A stretch of DNA of 64,000 bases from Hoplostethus atlanticus (Eukaryota > Chordata > Actinopteri > Trachichthyiformes > Trachichthyidae): the NCBI GenBank assembly GCA_034670405.1, contig JAXDDX010000005.1, positions 4,221,001 through 4,285,000 on the forward strand, given 5' to 3'. Shown here piece by piece: positions 1-10,815 of the stretch. The notes beneath the pieces were generated by a model, which saw only the letters and a list, made by a program, of their open reading frames with translations, searched no databases and was not told where the DNA came from. Every line of letters begins with the position of its first letter. Within the stretch, counting starts at the first letter, position 1. The position numbers and the translations under genes are program-made.

Positions 1-462
1 TGATGGAAAGATGCCAGAGGGTGAGGACATAGAGGAATTGATCCCGAGGGAGTCGCCGTGGCCGTACCTCGAGCTAATACATGAGTTTAAGTGAAACAAC
101 AGAGAAAAATGATGCGTTCAGGTGCTTACTGTGCAACCCCAAGAAGAAGCTGCTCTCAACTTCCAAGTCCTCAAACACTAATTTAATAAACAATTGAACT
201 GAACATTTTTTGCCTGCCTATATGTTTGATTGACAGTTTTATTGATCACTGAGATAGCATTGACTTGGAATGAAGTTGGTTCAATGTAAAAAAAAAAGAA
301 GAAAAAAATAGCTTTGATGTAGTAAACTACTTTTGCCATGTTGCTGTAGCTTAGCTTGCTACATTTCTCTGGGGGGTAGCTTCAGTGTAGTGAAGCTTCA
401 TTTAATGTAGAGTAACTGGTAGCTTACCTCACTACACTTTCCAAGTAGCTTGCCCAACACTG
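1..462 (+). mobile_element. hAT DNA transposon remnant, cut by left window edge
   Basis: The segment begins with a BED-zinc-finger-like coding relic and ends at 462 with CCAAGTAGCTTGCCCAACAC followed by TG. Read in reverse this is CAGTGTTGGGCAAGCTACTT, the type of terminal inverted repeat seen on many teleost hAT elements (CAG start). The stretch 310-460 is rich in GTAGCTTRCT-like subterminal motifs, also typical of hAT ends. The left end lies outside the window. The short distance from the N-terminal domain to the terminus implies a large internal deletion. Confidence 0.6.
2..199 (+). pseudogene. hAT transposase N-terminal BED-finger relic
   Basis: The first frame reads an acidic stretch followed by SPWPYLELIHEF and then a TGA near 92. 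After a frameshift the reading resumes as KNDAFRCLLCNPKKKLLST and SSNTNLINN, stopping at 197-199. The order WPYL...F, then C-L-L-C and a Lys-rich segment, then K-S-S-x-x-N-L matches the BED/C2H2-like DNA-binding finger at the start of many hAT transposases. The second zinc-ligand pair (H-x-x-H/C) and the catalytic domain are absent. It is a dead fragment, not a host gene. Confidence 0.55.
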
Positions 463-960
463 CTGATACTTTATACCTAATACTTTTGGATTGAAGCTTC
501 CAATAGCCGATATTTTGTATTCAATTCAAAATTTGACCATTTTCATGCCAAAAAAACCCCCCAAAAAATGACACTGAAACCAGTGTTTCCCCCCTAGAAT
601 TGTATTCTTGTCAAGAAAAGCCTCTGAAACAGCATTTAGACCATGGAATACATAAAAGCTATGTGTAATCTGATCAATATGTCTCATTAGAACCGATTAT
701 TCCTATTCAGGGTCACGGGCGGGGCTGGAGCAGCATTGGACGAAAGGCAAGGGAACACCCCAGACAGGTCGTCATGTCTTTGGGTTGCGGAAGGAAACCG
801 GAGAACCCGCAGGAAACCCACGCAAAGCCACTGTGCAATACCCGATCAATCAAACTGCATCATCTCAGGTGGGCGACACTGACTGGAACATATTTAAATA
901 TTGATAAATATAAAATATCGGCCCCATAGATCTGCAAACCCATATATTGGTCTAACGCTA
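463..960 (+). repeat. Unnamed dispersed repeat, copy A
   Basis: It shares several diagnostic blocks with three other places in the window. AGAATTGTATTCTTGTCA and AAAAGCCTCTGAAACAGCA also occur at 35515-35885. ATCAATCAAACTGCA and CGACACTGACTGG also occur at 10722-10815. A reverse-strand block at 24358-24445 carries GGTGGGCGACACTGACC and the ATATTGGTCTAAC end. In this copy the repeat is split by a LINE-tail-like segment (about 700-850). No coding capacity was seen, and I cannot name the family. Confidence 0.5.
700..850 (+). repeat. Teleost LINE 3'-tail-like fragment
   Basis: The segment contains GGGTCACGGGCGGGGCTGGA, then a block around CAAGGGAACACCCCAGACAG and GTCGTCATGTCTTTGGGTTG, then GGAAACCGGAGAACCCGCAG and GAAACCCACGCAAAG. 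This series is a very common fish interspersed repeat usually attached to LINE 3' ends. The clade assignment is from memory and uncertain. It interrupts the dispersed repeat around it. Confidence 0.45.
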
Positions 961-1070
961 CACAACGCATACACACCCCACCCAGCCTGAGCACATGCAC
1001 ACACACTCAGCCCCTCATCTGTTAACAACCCAATTACTAATGAAAGCAAGGTGTGAAGTAGCAGAGGAAC

Positions 1071-1114
1071 TGTGTGTGTGTGTGTGTGTGTGTGTAAGTG
1101 TCTGAAGCCTGATC

Positions 1115-1146
<32 letters not shown>

Positions 1147-1156
1147 CACACACACA
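1071..1156. repeat. (TG)n and (CA)n microsatellites
   Basis: A 24-bp (TG)n run at 1071-1094 is followed 20 bp later by interrupted (CA)n from 1114 to 1156, giving an inverted arrangement of the two complementary tracts. The ORFs spanning it are low-complexity artefacts. Confidence 0.9.
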
Positions 1157-1485
1157 TTCCTGCAGGCTTACTATGGGTTTGTATACACATCTGAGTGTGA
1201 ATACTTAGTGCTGCGATCAACCAAGTGTTATCGTTGCTTTGATCTCAAAGCGATTTCTAATGCCTGTTATTTCAACACACACTTCACTCGCAAATATGTT
1301 TTGTGTTTCAACACAGTGCATTGGTCAAGTACTACAGAAAAGTTGTCTTAGGTATTATCCTGAGTGTTTTCAGAGCTGTAAGGGGGTCGGCTCAGCTTGT
1401 AACACCGGGTTAGGAAAATGCAGGGTTGGGGAATAGAGAGAGGATCAGCCCTGAGGGGCTGAGTGTGTGTGCGTGCGTGTGCTCA

Positions 1486-1612
1486 GCCTGGACAGCTCAA
1501 TTGGTAGAGCATGAGACTCTCAGTCTCAGGGTCGTGGGTTCGATCCCCACATAGTGTCAACTATCACCCTTGTAAGTCGCTTTGGATAAAAGCGACTGCT
1601 AAATGACTGTAA
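1486..1612 (+). mobile_element. tRNA-Lys-derived SINE, copy 1
   Basis: The 5' part (1486-1555) mimics a tRNA-Lys(CUU) gene: an A-box-like GCTCAATTGGTAGAGC, an anticodon-stem region ATGAGACTCTCAGTCTCA, and the B box GGTTCGATCCC. The anticodon position reads CTC rather than CTT and the acceptor stem does not close, so this is not a functional tRNA. The tail GTAAGTCGCTTTGGATAAAA then GCGACTGCTAAATGAC is the 3' module shared by many fish SINEs and thought to be recognised by a partner LINE. Pol III promoter boxes are intact in sequence. Confidence 0.85.
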
Positions 1613-4028
1613 GTTGATCCCTAACCACGTGTTCGCACTGCAGGCAACACGACCATCAAGTCACCAGAAGTCCATTCGTTTCCTACAGAGCCGACCGACC
1701 AAGGAATCTCCCCGATGTGTGGAGGCTCACCAAGCTAGCCATCAGCAGCCAATCAGATTTCAGCGCTTGCTTGATTTTAAACTACTGGAAAAAACTGGAG
1801 AACGGTTGCATCCATTGTCGGGGTAGATGGTGAGCTCTGACGTCATTTGACTGACTCTGTTTATTAATGCTACCTAATCAGTGCTTGCTAGCTAGCAAAA
1901 AGCTAGCTAGAAAAAAAAACAAGATTTGACTGCTAAGACCTTTGTAGCTGCAGACCGCTACTTAGATGCAATCAGAGCCTCGGTCAGAATAGAGAGACCC
2001 GCCGACCAAGTTTGAACGCATGGGAAGATGTTTCCAGGAGAAAGCTGGACAGGAAGCAGTCAGAGCAGAGAGCCAAACACACACTGAGCCTAATGTCAAC
2101 AGCAAACAATACACCCAACTCTGTTTGCTCTCGGATTCCTACACGACTCCGCTGGCCTGCCTCTCTTTCTTTTCCCTTTTTTTCCCCTCCTCTCCCCTCC
2201 TCCTCCTCCTGGGAGATCCGGTGGGATTAGGCACCAGGAGACTGGCTGTGTGATGGAGGGGTGTTAGGACATGTAGTGGATAATGTTTATGTGTGTGTTC
2301 TCATGCCTGTTTATTCTTTCTGTTATTTTCCTTTCCTCTTTCGCGGCCTCCTATATAGGTCACAGTCGAAACGATCAAAAAAGATCAGCTGAAGGCAAGT
2401 TCTTTGTTGTCCAATAAGACGTTATGCTAATCTCTAACAGATCAAAACTTTATGTTGAATCAAGGATTTAGCCGCATGTGGGTTTTTTTGTGGCCAAAAA
2501 ACAGCTCGGATGCCAGCGCGATCACACATGTGTCGGCTCACAGATCTGCTCGCTTGCCACGAAGTTTGCTGTTCTTCTTGTTCTGAAGCGCTTTTCACCG
2601 GGGGGGGGAAAAGGCGTGGTGTCAGTGTGACCACTTACCAAGAGGTAATTCAGACCTCCATTAGCAGTGAATTAGCTCTGGTCTGTTTATTGCTGAGCGC
2701 CAGACACAGACACACACACACACACACACAACTTTGAGATCACATGTTTCATGTCTCTGCACTGTAAGCCACCGCTTTAAAAGGTCAGCGAGTCGATGTG
2801 CACTGGAACGATCCTCATAAGATTTGGTTTCTGTGCGTAAGTAAAAGCATGGAAGGACCCGTATCAAGAAAAGACTGATTCAGAATCTGCAACAACTATA
2901 ATGTCTATATAATGTGCGTGCGTGTGAACCACAGACTTTGGCATGGAAAACGTGGTTTATGTTTCCATGCTTTATTATAATCAATTTTCCATTCTCTTTA
3001 TTATTACGTAATAGAGCCCTTGATTCAATTTGACAGGACAGGATTGCATCATTAAAGATAATATCAGACGGACTAATAGTTTATTTCTCTTTCTTTCTTC
3101 TCGTTGTTAAGTGCCTAGGGTACTCTGAAAGCCTTAAAGTTATTATTATCATTAAAGTAATGCTTAACGTATTTTCAAAATGGCCCCAGTGAAGTCACAT
3201 GTTGTTAAATGATGTAGGGTGACAAATTACTGAATGGCGGCAGCTTCTGTCTTTTTTTTCCCACAGGGCAAAACCAGCAGAGCTTACATGCCATTCGATA
3301 TGATGCAGGAGAAAAATTCCATTCAAAGAGAACATTCAAATTCTTATAACTGTCTTGTTCAATGTTCAGGGGTATTTCAGGCAAGATAGTCCACTTTTCG
3401 TGACAAAACATTGATGTTTTCTGCGTTGTTGTTTTTTTTTTTAATTATCCCAAGGATGGTACATTCAATTACTAGTTGTGAATTCATAAATGTCTCTATT
3501 CACATGAGAGGAATAATGATCCCACCCATCTGGAAAAAAAGTCACCTTTCACATGGCCCGAAGGTGAAAACAAAGAAACAAACTCTTTATAAAAGACTAG
3601 GTGTGGGAACTGTAATTACCTGTATGACTCAACTGTCGATCACGGGTTTTGTCTCTGGAGTTTTCCATTTTCACCTCCTCGCTTGGGGCTGCAATGTAAG
3701 AAATAGGAAAAGCACAGCGCATTAATGGTTTCTTTGTAGGTGAACACATATGGGTGCTACGCAGAGCCCTTTTCGTTGAGGTGCAACCCGTTCTCAGAGG
3801 TCTTACCTTAGCACTTCTAGTTTGGTCTCAAGAAAACAGAAAGGGAAAAAGCAGCAAATCCGGGGTATTTGTTCTCCTTTAAACCAAGGTCTTTAATATC
3901 ATATCTTTAATCTTATTTTTAATATTATATCCCTTGCAACTAGTGGCATCTTATTATTCCGTTTTTGTGGTTGTTCAGCTCTGGGTTTGAACCCCCCTGG
4001 ACACTTCCTCTTTTGCTGTTATGACATG
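1613..4028. other. Non-coding stretch, nothing recognised
   Basis: Contents are a pyrimidine-rich run (2160-2215), a G9 run near 2601, a short (CA)n (2706-2730) and AT-rich DNA. All ORFs are under 105 codons, lack recognisable motifs and include microsatellite translations. No gene or RNA is supported. Confidence 0.6.
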
Positions 4029-4445
4029 TTAAAGCTGCACTATGCAAGATTTTGATGTAAAATTACACCGGTCTTATAAGTCTAAATCACTAAGTGGGAT
4101 GATTGAGTTATTTTATTTTTGTTTACTGTTGCTCCATTATTATGTAGGCTGACATTAACTACTCGCACAATATCAATGTGCGAGTAGATCAATGCCTGAT
4201 CACCAAGTTGATGTGTGTTTTGAAAATTTGTGAGCACGTTGTTCAGTACTGCAACTCCACCCCAATGGTTCCTGGTCCCCCAAAAGTACTACCTCGCTAG
4301 CAGGAACTTTTTTTGGGTCCAGGAGCTATCCCAGAGGAACCTTTTTCGAGGCTAGTTCCCCTGGTGGGAAAAGTCAAAGTTCCTGGAACTAACTACCAAT
4401 AGCACTAAGTCCCTGGATAGTTCCTGCGGGGGAAAAACAACTATT
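4029..4445. repeat. Degenerate interspersed repeats (MITE-like)
   Basis: TTAAAGCTGCACTATGCAAG and ATTTTGATGTAAAA at 4029-4072 recur in reverse at 8362-8397 (TTTTTACATCAAAATCTGGT, then TAGTGTAG). From about 4250 to 4440, repeated GGTTCCTGG, AGTTCC and TTCCTGGAAC motifs in both orientations resemble a common fish non-autonomous DNA transposon built around 'GGTTCCTGGTCC'. Boundaries and target duplications were not resolved. Confidence 0.4.
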
Positions 4446-6336
4446 TTCATTGTTGTGGAAAGAAAGCCATCTTGCTCGCGAGTTTAAATGAAAAAAATCA
4501 AACTTGCTTCCACTTGGGGCCACTAATGTGCAAAGTTGCCTAATGCAGCTTGCAATGAGGTTGCAGATGTATGTATCACAATGGCTTGTTTACTGGATGT
4601 TTTGACCTCTTAATCTTTCAGAGTGTGAATCAAGAAAAAGTTTCTTTGAGAAGCTTTTATGCTCAAGAGCCCAAAGAGCAACTGGATCATCTAACTAAGA
4701 ACCCTTTTAGACTCCTTATGTATAGGGGGATTCCATCCTTTATGCTCCTATTTTTAATTTCTAATTTCTTCTATTTCTAATCCTTGTCTACCTCCTCCAT
4801 TTCATTTCACCTATATCTGTGCTATGCTTTGCCATGCCACACTGTGTCACTGGTATTCATGCATGATGGGAAGTAAGCTGGATCACACAAAGAGAAAAAG
4901 GGCAGGAGAGCCATGGGGAAGGAAGCCTCAGGCATGTAAAGTATGATGTTTTTTTTTTTTTTTTATTATTGTTTATATACAACTTTATTTCTAGAATAAT
5001 TTATAATCCATTCATACAAATTCTCTTGAGAAAGACTAATACGATGATGCACAACAAAAACAAACCAAAAGTCAACGATGGGAAGTTCATGCTCAAATTT
5101 TGTTTGTATTGTAAAGTCATACAGTGGGTGGTGAAGTCCCTGCGTGTAAAACGATTGGATCATTTGATTCATAAGTGTAAGATCATGTAAGAAGTTTTGC
5201 TAAGTTCTGGTGTCTGGATCAGGAGGCCAGTAGCTCGGTGCCTTTGCTGTTTCTGTTTCAAACACCGTTTTGCCTTCAGTTGAAGACCTGCCATGTGAAA
5301 TCACATGCTGATATTATACCTCTGACTTTGCCGGGTATACGTATGTTTTCACAAAGATTCCCCTTATCCTGGCAGACACGTAAACACACACACACACGAT
5401 ATGTGCGATTGTTAAAGTACTTCACCCAAATCCCCAGTCCCCTGGTCCACTTGGGCAAAGCAATTTACTTGAATTGCTCCAGCAAATCTCCAGCTGTACA
5501 AATGAAGAGCAGGATGTATGGAAACGAAAGCACTCTAACACATTGACCACTTCACAGAGCGGGAGGAAAGGGGGGAAGGGACGGCACGAACACCGAGACC
5601 TTGCACAGACTGGCGAGCAGATTGGAGGACTTGTTGAGTCTAGGCTACACATAGGCTTTTTATGGTAGACTGGTAAGCAAAAAAGAAAAGACCTGATAAA
5701 CAAGAATTTATCAGTTGGAGGTGATTATGGGCGCAGGTTGGGAAAAAGACATTGAAACTATTAAACTTTTGGCAGACTGACTGGCTATTGTCCATACTCT
5801 GGTTAAGGTCTTATTCAGGTTAAGCTGAATACCCTGTTATTGAGTCTCCCGCCTCCCTCTTTGACTGAGCAATAGTAGCCCAACAAATATTTTGACGTTG
5901 GAACAGATGTTGATGCGACGGCCCGCACCAATGTTGAATGCTTAGATGAAAGTTGTGACTGCTACCTGCATCGTCTTGTGACAGTTTCCAGTTTCCCAAA
6001 GCTGATTTGATATGAATGTGTACCGGGCAATAATATCAGATTGAGAAAATTTTGTGCTGGATTGGATTGAGGTTGAAGTCGGCCGCCTCCTGCATGTCGC
6101 CATGCATGTTCGTCAAATGCTTGTAGAGAGGGTTACGTCTAATACATGGGAAAGAAACGGTGATTCTAGTAGTAATCTGCGTGGTGTTTTTTTGTCGACA
6201 TCAAAATGTACCCATAATGCTTGGCCAAGTTTGACAGGCCAAAAGGGAAAGCAGTAAAATGTGTAACCTGTTTAATACGGGAGCAAGCCAGGCATCTTGC
6301 GTGAACCTACTGGGTTATTCTAATCTACGTATGTCC
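4446..6336. other. Non-coding stretch, nothing recognised
   Basis: AT-rich DNA with a poly(T) run near 4949 and a short (AC)n near 5384. ORFs overlap on both strands without motifs. No element boundaries were found. Confidence 0.55.
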
Positions 6337-6460
6337 TGACCGGGCAGCTTAGTCGGTAGAGCAGGGTCATGGCTTCGATCCCCACATAGTGTCAACTATC
6401 ACCTTTGTAAGTCGCTTTGGATAAAAGCGTTTGCTAAATGACTGTATTGTAATGTAATGA
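6337..6460 (+). mobile_element. tRNA-Lys-derived SINE, copy 2
   Basis: Same family as the copy at 1486. The A-box region (GCTTAGTCGGTAGAGC) and B-box region (GCTTCGATCCCCACATAGTG) are present, but about 20 bp covering the anticodon arm is missing. The tail GTCGCTTTGGATAAAAGCG is followed by TGCTAAATGACTGTA and ends in TTGTAATGTAATG, a short (TGTAA)n-like tail. The shared CACATAGTGTCAACTATCAC junction shows both copies come from one master gene. Confidence 0.85.
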
Positions 6461-6538
6461 TGTTTACATGCATCAACCCAAATCCAGGTTAGTTGAATAA
6501 CTGGTTAAGAAGGGATGTCTCTGTGCATGTAAACATAA

Positions 6539-7382
6539 TCAATGGGCCTCATTCACAAAACTTTTCTTAAATGATTTGTAAATTTGTCATATTTATGTGT
6601 GTAAGAAAATGCGAATGTGGGATTCATGAAACGTGCGGGAAACCTCGATTTGTGCGTAGAACAGGTATATATTTGATGAATGCCAATCGTAAATTGGATG
6701 CGCATGCCTGTTGAAGCCGGTTTGCAGGTAAACGCTGTTCAACACCGTAAAAGGCTGCAGACTGAAGGGTCGTGTGCAAGTAAACCAGGAAAAAGAGGAA
6801 AAAGAGGAACTTTGCGGAGTCCGAAATGGAAGTGTTGCGTGCATTAGGAAAAAACAACAGCGTTTTCAGAAGCATCAGCAGCGGAGTCACAAGAACTGAT
6901 AAAAGTAAAGCATGGCAAGAAATTATTAACGCTATCAATGCTGTTTCAGCAGAAACACACACCGTTGCTGAGATAAAAAATAAAAAAAACAGTTTGACAT
7001 GAAACTAGATTGCAAAAAAGTATGAGGAGAAGTAGATGCGTATTATCAGCCACAGGAGGAGGGCAGCGCAGTGTGGCGCTATCCGGCATGGATCAGAGGA
7101 TCAATCAATAATAGATGAGACCTCACTGTCGGATGTCCAGTCGGCATTGGAGTTGGACACAGATCAAATCCAGGGTGCATCTTCATCAGATGGTAGGACT
7201 ATGTACTGTAATTGTATTTGTAAGGCATCCAGTCAACCCCTTACAAGTTTGCTAATCTTGTGTTGTTATAAGTGAGGACAGTTGACAAAATGATGAATCA
7301 GACTATCTTAATAGAAACGTTCGTACGAACGCTTTATGATCAAATCTGATCTTCCGTACATTTTGTGAATGAGGCCCATTGA
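6539..7382 (+). mobile_element. PIF/Harbinger-like DNA transposon with Myb-like relic
   Basis: The ends are perfect 22-bp inverted repeats at 6539-6560 and 7361-7382, beginning TCAATGGGCCTCATTCACAA. Between them lies a decayed ORF for a Myb/SANT-like protein, the accessory protein of PIF/Harbinger elements, but no transposase. A clear 3-bp target duplication is not visible because the flanking bases form part of the inverted repeat. At 844 bp it is non-autonomous. Confidence 0.65.
6790..7002 (+). pseudogene. Myb/SANT-like DNA-binding protein relic (Harbinger accessory)
   Basis: The frame runs from a basic start (KKRKKRNFAESEMEVL) through SSGVTRTDKSKAWQEIINAI and NAVSAETHTVAEIKNKKNSL to a TGA at 7000. 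The spacing F-x-x-x-E, then S-S-G-V-T, then W-x-x-I-x-x-x-[IV]-N-A-V, then E-I-K-x-K matches the Myb/SANT-like (Myb_DNA-bind_5 type) trihelix domain. In this family the protein helps the Harbinger transposase enter the nucleus and bind the termini. Sequence downstream (to about 7120) is out of frame and the expected W after E-I-K-x-K is missing. It is a pseudogene inside the transposon. Confidence 0.6.
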
Positions 7383-7732
7383 CTTGCTGACCAAGTGGGA
7401 AAGGGAATGACTTGTAAGCCGGTGAGTGAGTAAAACCAGTGGAGGTTGGTGGAGGACAAACAGTTGTCACATCCTGACATGCGCAGAATAAACATGAATA
7501 CAGCTAAGCTCAGAGGAAGGCACCCATGCTTCCACAGACTAAACCGGTTTGTGTATATTTGGATTGGTATGTTCGAAGTGCATAAATGACATGCTGACGA
7601 ATGATTTGTCTGTTTGAAGTTTTCAGTCCATAGGTGCATTTTTTTACAAATAAACCTCATGATCTATTAGATTGTTCCCTGTCGGAGCCCTGAGTGTGAT
7701 AGTATTTCTCAGGGTCAATTGTATATTTAAAT

Positions 7733-8191
7733 GTGCTACATGTATCATTTTAACATCAATAAATTATCACCACATTCATTTTGAGACATTAGTATGATTA
7801 CTGTAAACAAACGAGACCATCGCTGAGAAGACTGGCAGCCTCTGACTGGCCGCTACACTGCATTTTACATTGTGTTTACATTGTGTACACCGGGTCGGAT
7901 TTGGCGGGAAATCTGCTGGATTGCTTTACGGCACAAAACAGGAAGAGGGCTCTGTTCTTCCAGCGTTAACGGAGCCAAACCTTTCAGAGTTTCTGGCAAC
8001 GGCAGATGGTGGAAGGAAAGAAAGGCTGATGGAAAAATGACTTTATCAGAAACATCTGAAACACTAGCACTAAGATGGAGGCTACCAATCATCTTCACCA
8101 TGGTCTCATTTGTTTTTACAGTAATTACACCAAGGAATCATAATTCATTTGGCAATGATATATTGATGTTCAAAAGTGCTACATGTAGCAC
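7733..8191. mobile_element. Non-autonomous DNA transposon with ~90-bp inverted ends
   Basis: The left arm 7733-7820 (GTGCTACATGTATCATTTTA ... AAACGAGACCAT) and the right arm 8100-8191, read in reverse (GTGCTACATGTAGCAC ... AAATGAGACCAT), align over about 90 bp with moderate divergence. They share ACATCAAT, TTACTGTAAA and GAGACCAT blocks in order. The 280-bp interior has no transposase. The 158-codon ORF across it is read from non-coding sequence. Family unassigned. Confidence 0.6.
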
Positions 8192-8361
8192 TGTTAACAT
8201 GAACTTCTATTTAATTTTGTTAATTAACATTTTTGTATATTTTCTTCCGCCATATTTTTTCATTCATTTTCATTCTGCTGCTGTTATTTTGCATACGCTG
8301 CTTCCATTCCATCCCTTCCATCTGTTCTGTTGCAGCCCCACTGTATGAGTTAGGCTGGATT

Positions 8362-8397
8362 TTTACATCAAAATCTGGTCTAGTGTAGTTTTAAACG
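8362..8397 (-). repeat. Fragment of the repeat seen at 4029
   Basis: The reverse complement reads TTAAAACTACACTAGACCAG then ATTTTGATGTAAAAA, matching the 4029-4072 end motif with a few changes. Probably the terminal part of a non-autonomous DNA transposon. Confidence 0.4.
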
Positions 8398-8509
8398 TTT
8401 GGTCTGTGTTTCACTGTTTGTGCCAACGCCGGCCGTTTGTGCTGGAATCGGTGTCGTTTTGCAATCTCGCTCAAAACCAATATAACAATCAGGTGAGATG
8501 TTTGCCACT

Positions 8510-8531
8510 CCACCCCCCCCCCCCCCCCCCC
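8510..8531. repeat. Poly(C) tract
   Basis: About 20 consecutive C residues just before CTACCGATCAC. Simple sequence; the length is prone to sequencing error. Confidence 0.8.
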
Positions 8532-9132
8532 TACCGATCACATGCAAAACACACCATTTCCGGCTGTGTTATTTCACCTGTGTTTTCTTGAGGGATCGCA
8601 TGCAGGCGGTCGGGGCAATCACGCTAAGTGTGGCGTGCAAACATTAACCCCCCTTTCAAGTCAATGGAGTTCTGGGTCAGTAACGGGCACAGAGGAGTGT
8701 TTCTACCCCCATCAGCAGGTTTTGTCTTTGCAGTCCTGTGCTGCCGTCTCTCCATCCCATCATCTTTGCACGAGAGCAACAGCACCATTCCCAAGCAGGT
8801 TAGCTCTCAGTGACTGGCTTTGTCATTTACAACCTCCTCCTGCTTTCTCCTCCGTCAAGCTCAAGGACGGGGGAGCAGGGCCCGGTCTGTCTCTGGGTGT
8901 GATGTGGGCTAACGGGCAGATTTCCCAGTGTTAAGTGTCGATTTTCCAGAGATATTTATTTTGAGTTGCTTGGGAAGTTGTTTGTCCACTTGTCAAAATG
9001 ATTTAAGATTTCAGGCCATGGTGAATGAAAAAGCCCATTTTCCAGAGTGCCCTCTCTCACTTATTAAATGTCCTGTGGATTATGTTATAATCAGAAACAG
9101 TTCAGTATCCTGTGACTTATTTCCCTACCACT

Positions 9133-9809
9133 AGTGCCCATGCTGACCCCTGTCCACCGGCGAAAGCGCCTACAATGGGAACATGAGCGTCAGAACTGGA
9201 CCATGGAGCAATGGAAGAAGGTGGCCTGGTCTGATGAATCACGTTTTCTTTTACATCATGTGGACGGCCGGGTGCATGTGCGTCGTTAACCTGGGGAAGA
9301 GATGGCACCAAGATGCACTATGGGAAGAAGGCAAGCTGGCGGAGGCAGTGTGATGCTCTGGGCAATGTTCTGCTGGGGAACCTTGGGTCCTGGCGTTCAT
9401 GTGGATGTTACTTTGACGTACCACCTACCTAAACATTGTTGCAGACCAAGTACACCCCTTCATGGCAACGGTATTCCCTGATGGCAGTGGCCTCTTTCAG
9501 CAGGATAATGCACCCTGCCACACTGCAAAAAAATTTCAGGAATGGTTTGAGGAACATGACAAAGAGTTCAAGGTGTTGACTTGGCCTCCAAATTCCCCAG
9601 ATCTCAATCCGATCGAGCATCTGTGGGATGTGCTGGAAAAACAAGTCCGATCCATGGAGGCCCCACCTCGCAACTTACAGGACTTAAAGGATCTGCTGCT
9701 AACGTCTTGGTGCCAGATACCACAGGACACCTTCAGAGGTCTTGTGGAGTCCGTGCCTCGACGGGTCAGAGCTGTTTTAGCGGCAAGAGCGGGACGTACA
9801 CAATATTAG
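9133..9809 (+). pseudogene. Tc1-like transposase pseudogene (DD34E)
   Basis: Frame 1 (from 9133) reads RRKRLQWEHERQNWTMEQW then KKVAWSDESRF, which carries the first catalytic Asp. It hits a TAA near 9287 where the family normally continues. The sequence then shifts frame twice before an open stretch (9462-9809) with GLFQQDNAPCHTA (second Asp) and PNSPDLNPIEHLWDVLEK (final Glu, DD34E spacing). The C-terminal 115 residues are intact. The stop, the frameshifts near 9420 and the missing N-terminal HTH DNA-binding domains make it inactive. This is a cut-and-paste transposase of the Tc1 group, common in fish. Confidence 0.85.
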
Positions 9810-9842
9810 GCAGGTGGTTTTAATGTTATGGCTGATCGGTGT
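9133..9842 (+). mobile_element. Tc1/mariner transposon, 3' part
   Basis: A decayed transposase is followed by the terminal sequence GGTGGTTTTAATGTTATGGC then TGATCGGTGT, the outward end of a Tc1-type inverted repeat, with a TA at the boundary. No matching 5' inverted repeat was found upstream of 9133, so the element is 5'-truncated. Confidence 0.8.
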
Positions 9843-10721
9843 ACATAAACACTGGCATAACACTTTTCAGAGTTAAATTAACACTGTAGATTTTGATGTG
9901 AACGCAAAAGGCTTCCTTATCCTGCTCAAATCCATTTTGGAAAATGATATAAAAGCTTCAGCTGCTTCAGGCCATTATGATATTCTGATATTCTTCACAA
10001 ATATATAGTGTCATGTCACACTGTGGGGGCTTTGGTGATGAGTAGGGGAATGACAGATCTCCAGATCTCCAGTGTTACATCCCCACATGAGCCTCTCTTC
10101 TATTGCTCTGCTTGATAGTTACTTTTACACCCCTTTCACACACTAATACTGGGATTTACAGGGGTTATGAAACACGTTTGGACACATTCAGACCAAACTA
10201 CTGTCCTGGGTTTATTCCAGGTCATCAACCATTCAGACACAAGACCCGTGTCACGATATTTATGTATACGTTACTGCCGCGTTGGGCCAAGTAACTGTGT
10301 GATATCGCTGTAGATAATTGATTTCTTTTACCGTCCCGGTAATTTGTCGCTTTATTTCTTCTTCCCCCACGAATGGACAGAAGCTCTCTGATTTCAGAAT
10401 CTTTCCAATTCTCCGCTGTTATTGGTCCGTTGTTGAAATGGTGCTTGTTGTGAACTGTCTATACTACTAATGCGCCTCTGGTCATAACCAATGATGTTCC
10501 CATCCATTGCGTAACCCAGGTCGCATACGGAAATACGTCGATTTGCATAACGTGCATCGGTGTGTTGCAATGGCTGCACCCGGTAGCTGGAGCTACAGCT
10601 AAAAAATCTCGCCCACGATCATCCAAAGTGTGGGAGTATTTTAGACAGGGATTATCAACACGCGGAACATGTTTCTGTTAGTAGTAGTCACTTAAAATTG
10701 ATTTTCTAAAATTGTACAATA
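9843..10721. other. Non-coding stretch, nothing firm recognised
   Basis: No coding motif. 10120-10340 (TTTCACACACTAATACTGGG onward) has the look of an old dispersed fish repeat but could not be bounded. Confidence 0.5.
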
Positions 10722-10815
10722 AATATGCAATCAATCAAACTGCACCATATCCACCATATTGGACGACACTGACTGGCTGGCCAATATCACCCTATCTATC
10801 AGCAAACTGGTCTAA
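10722..10815 (+). repeat. Unnamed dispersed repeat, copy B (terminal part)
   Basis: Contains CAATCAATCAAACTGCACCA, GGACGACACTGACTGG, CCAATATCACC and AACTGGTCTAACCC, collinear with 845-960 in copy A and with the reverse complement of 24358-24445. Confidence 0.5.

Noticed and set aside
1486..1560. A functional tRNA-Lys gene
   Set aside because: The anticodon position reads CTC, the acceptor stem does not close, and a SINE tail follows directly. A second, decayed copy exists at 6337.
7872..8348. 158-codon ORF
   Set aside because: Lies across the interior and right arm of a non-autonomous transposon; no homology recognised.
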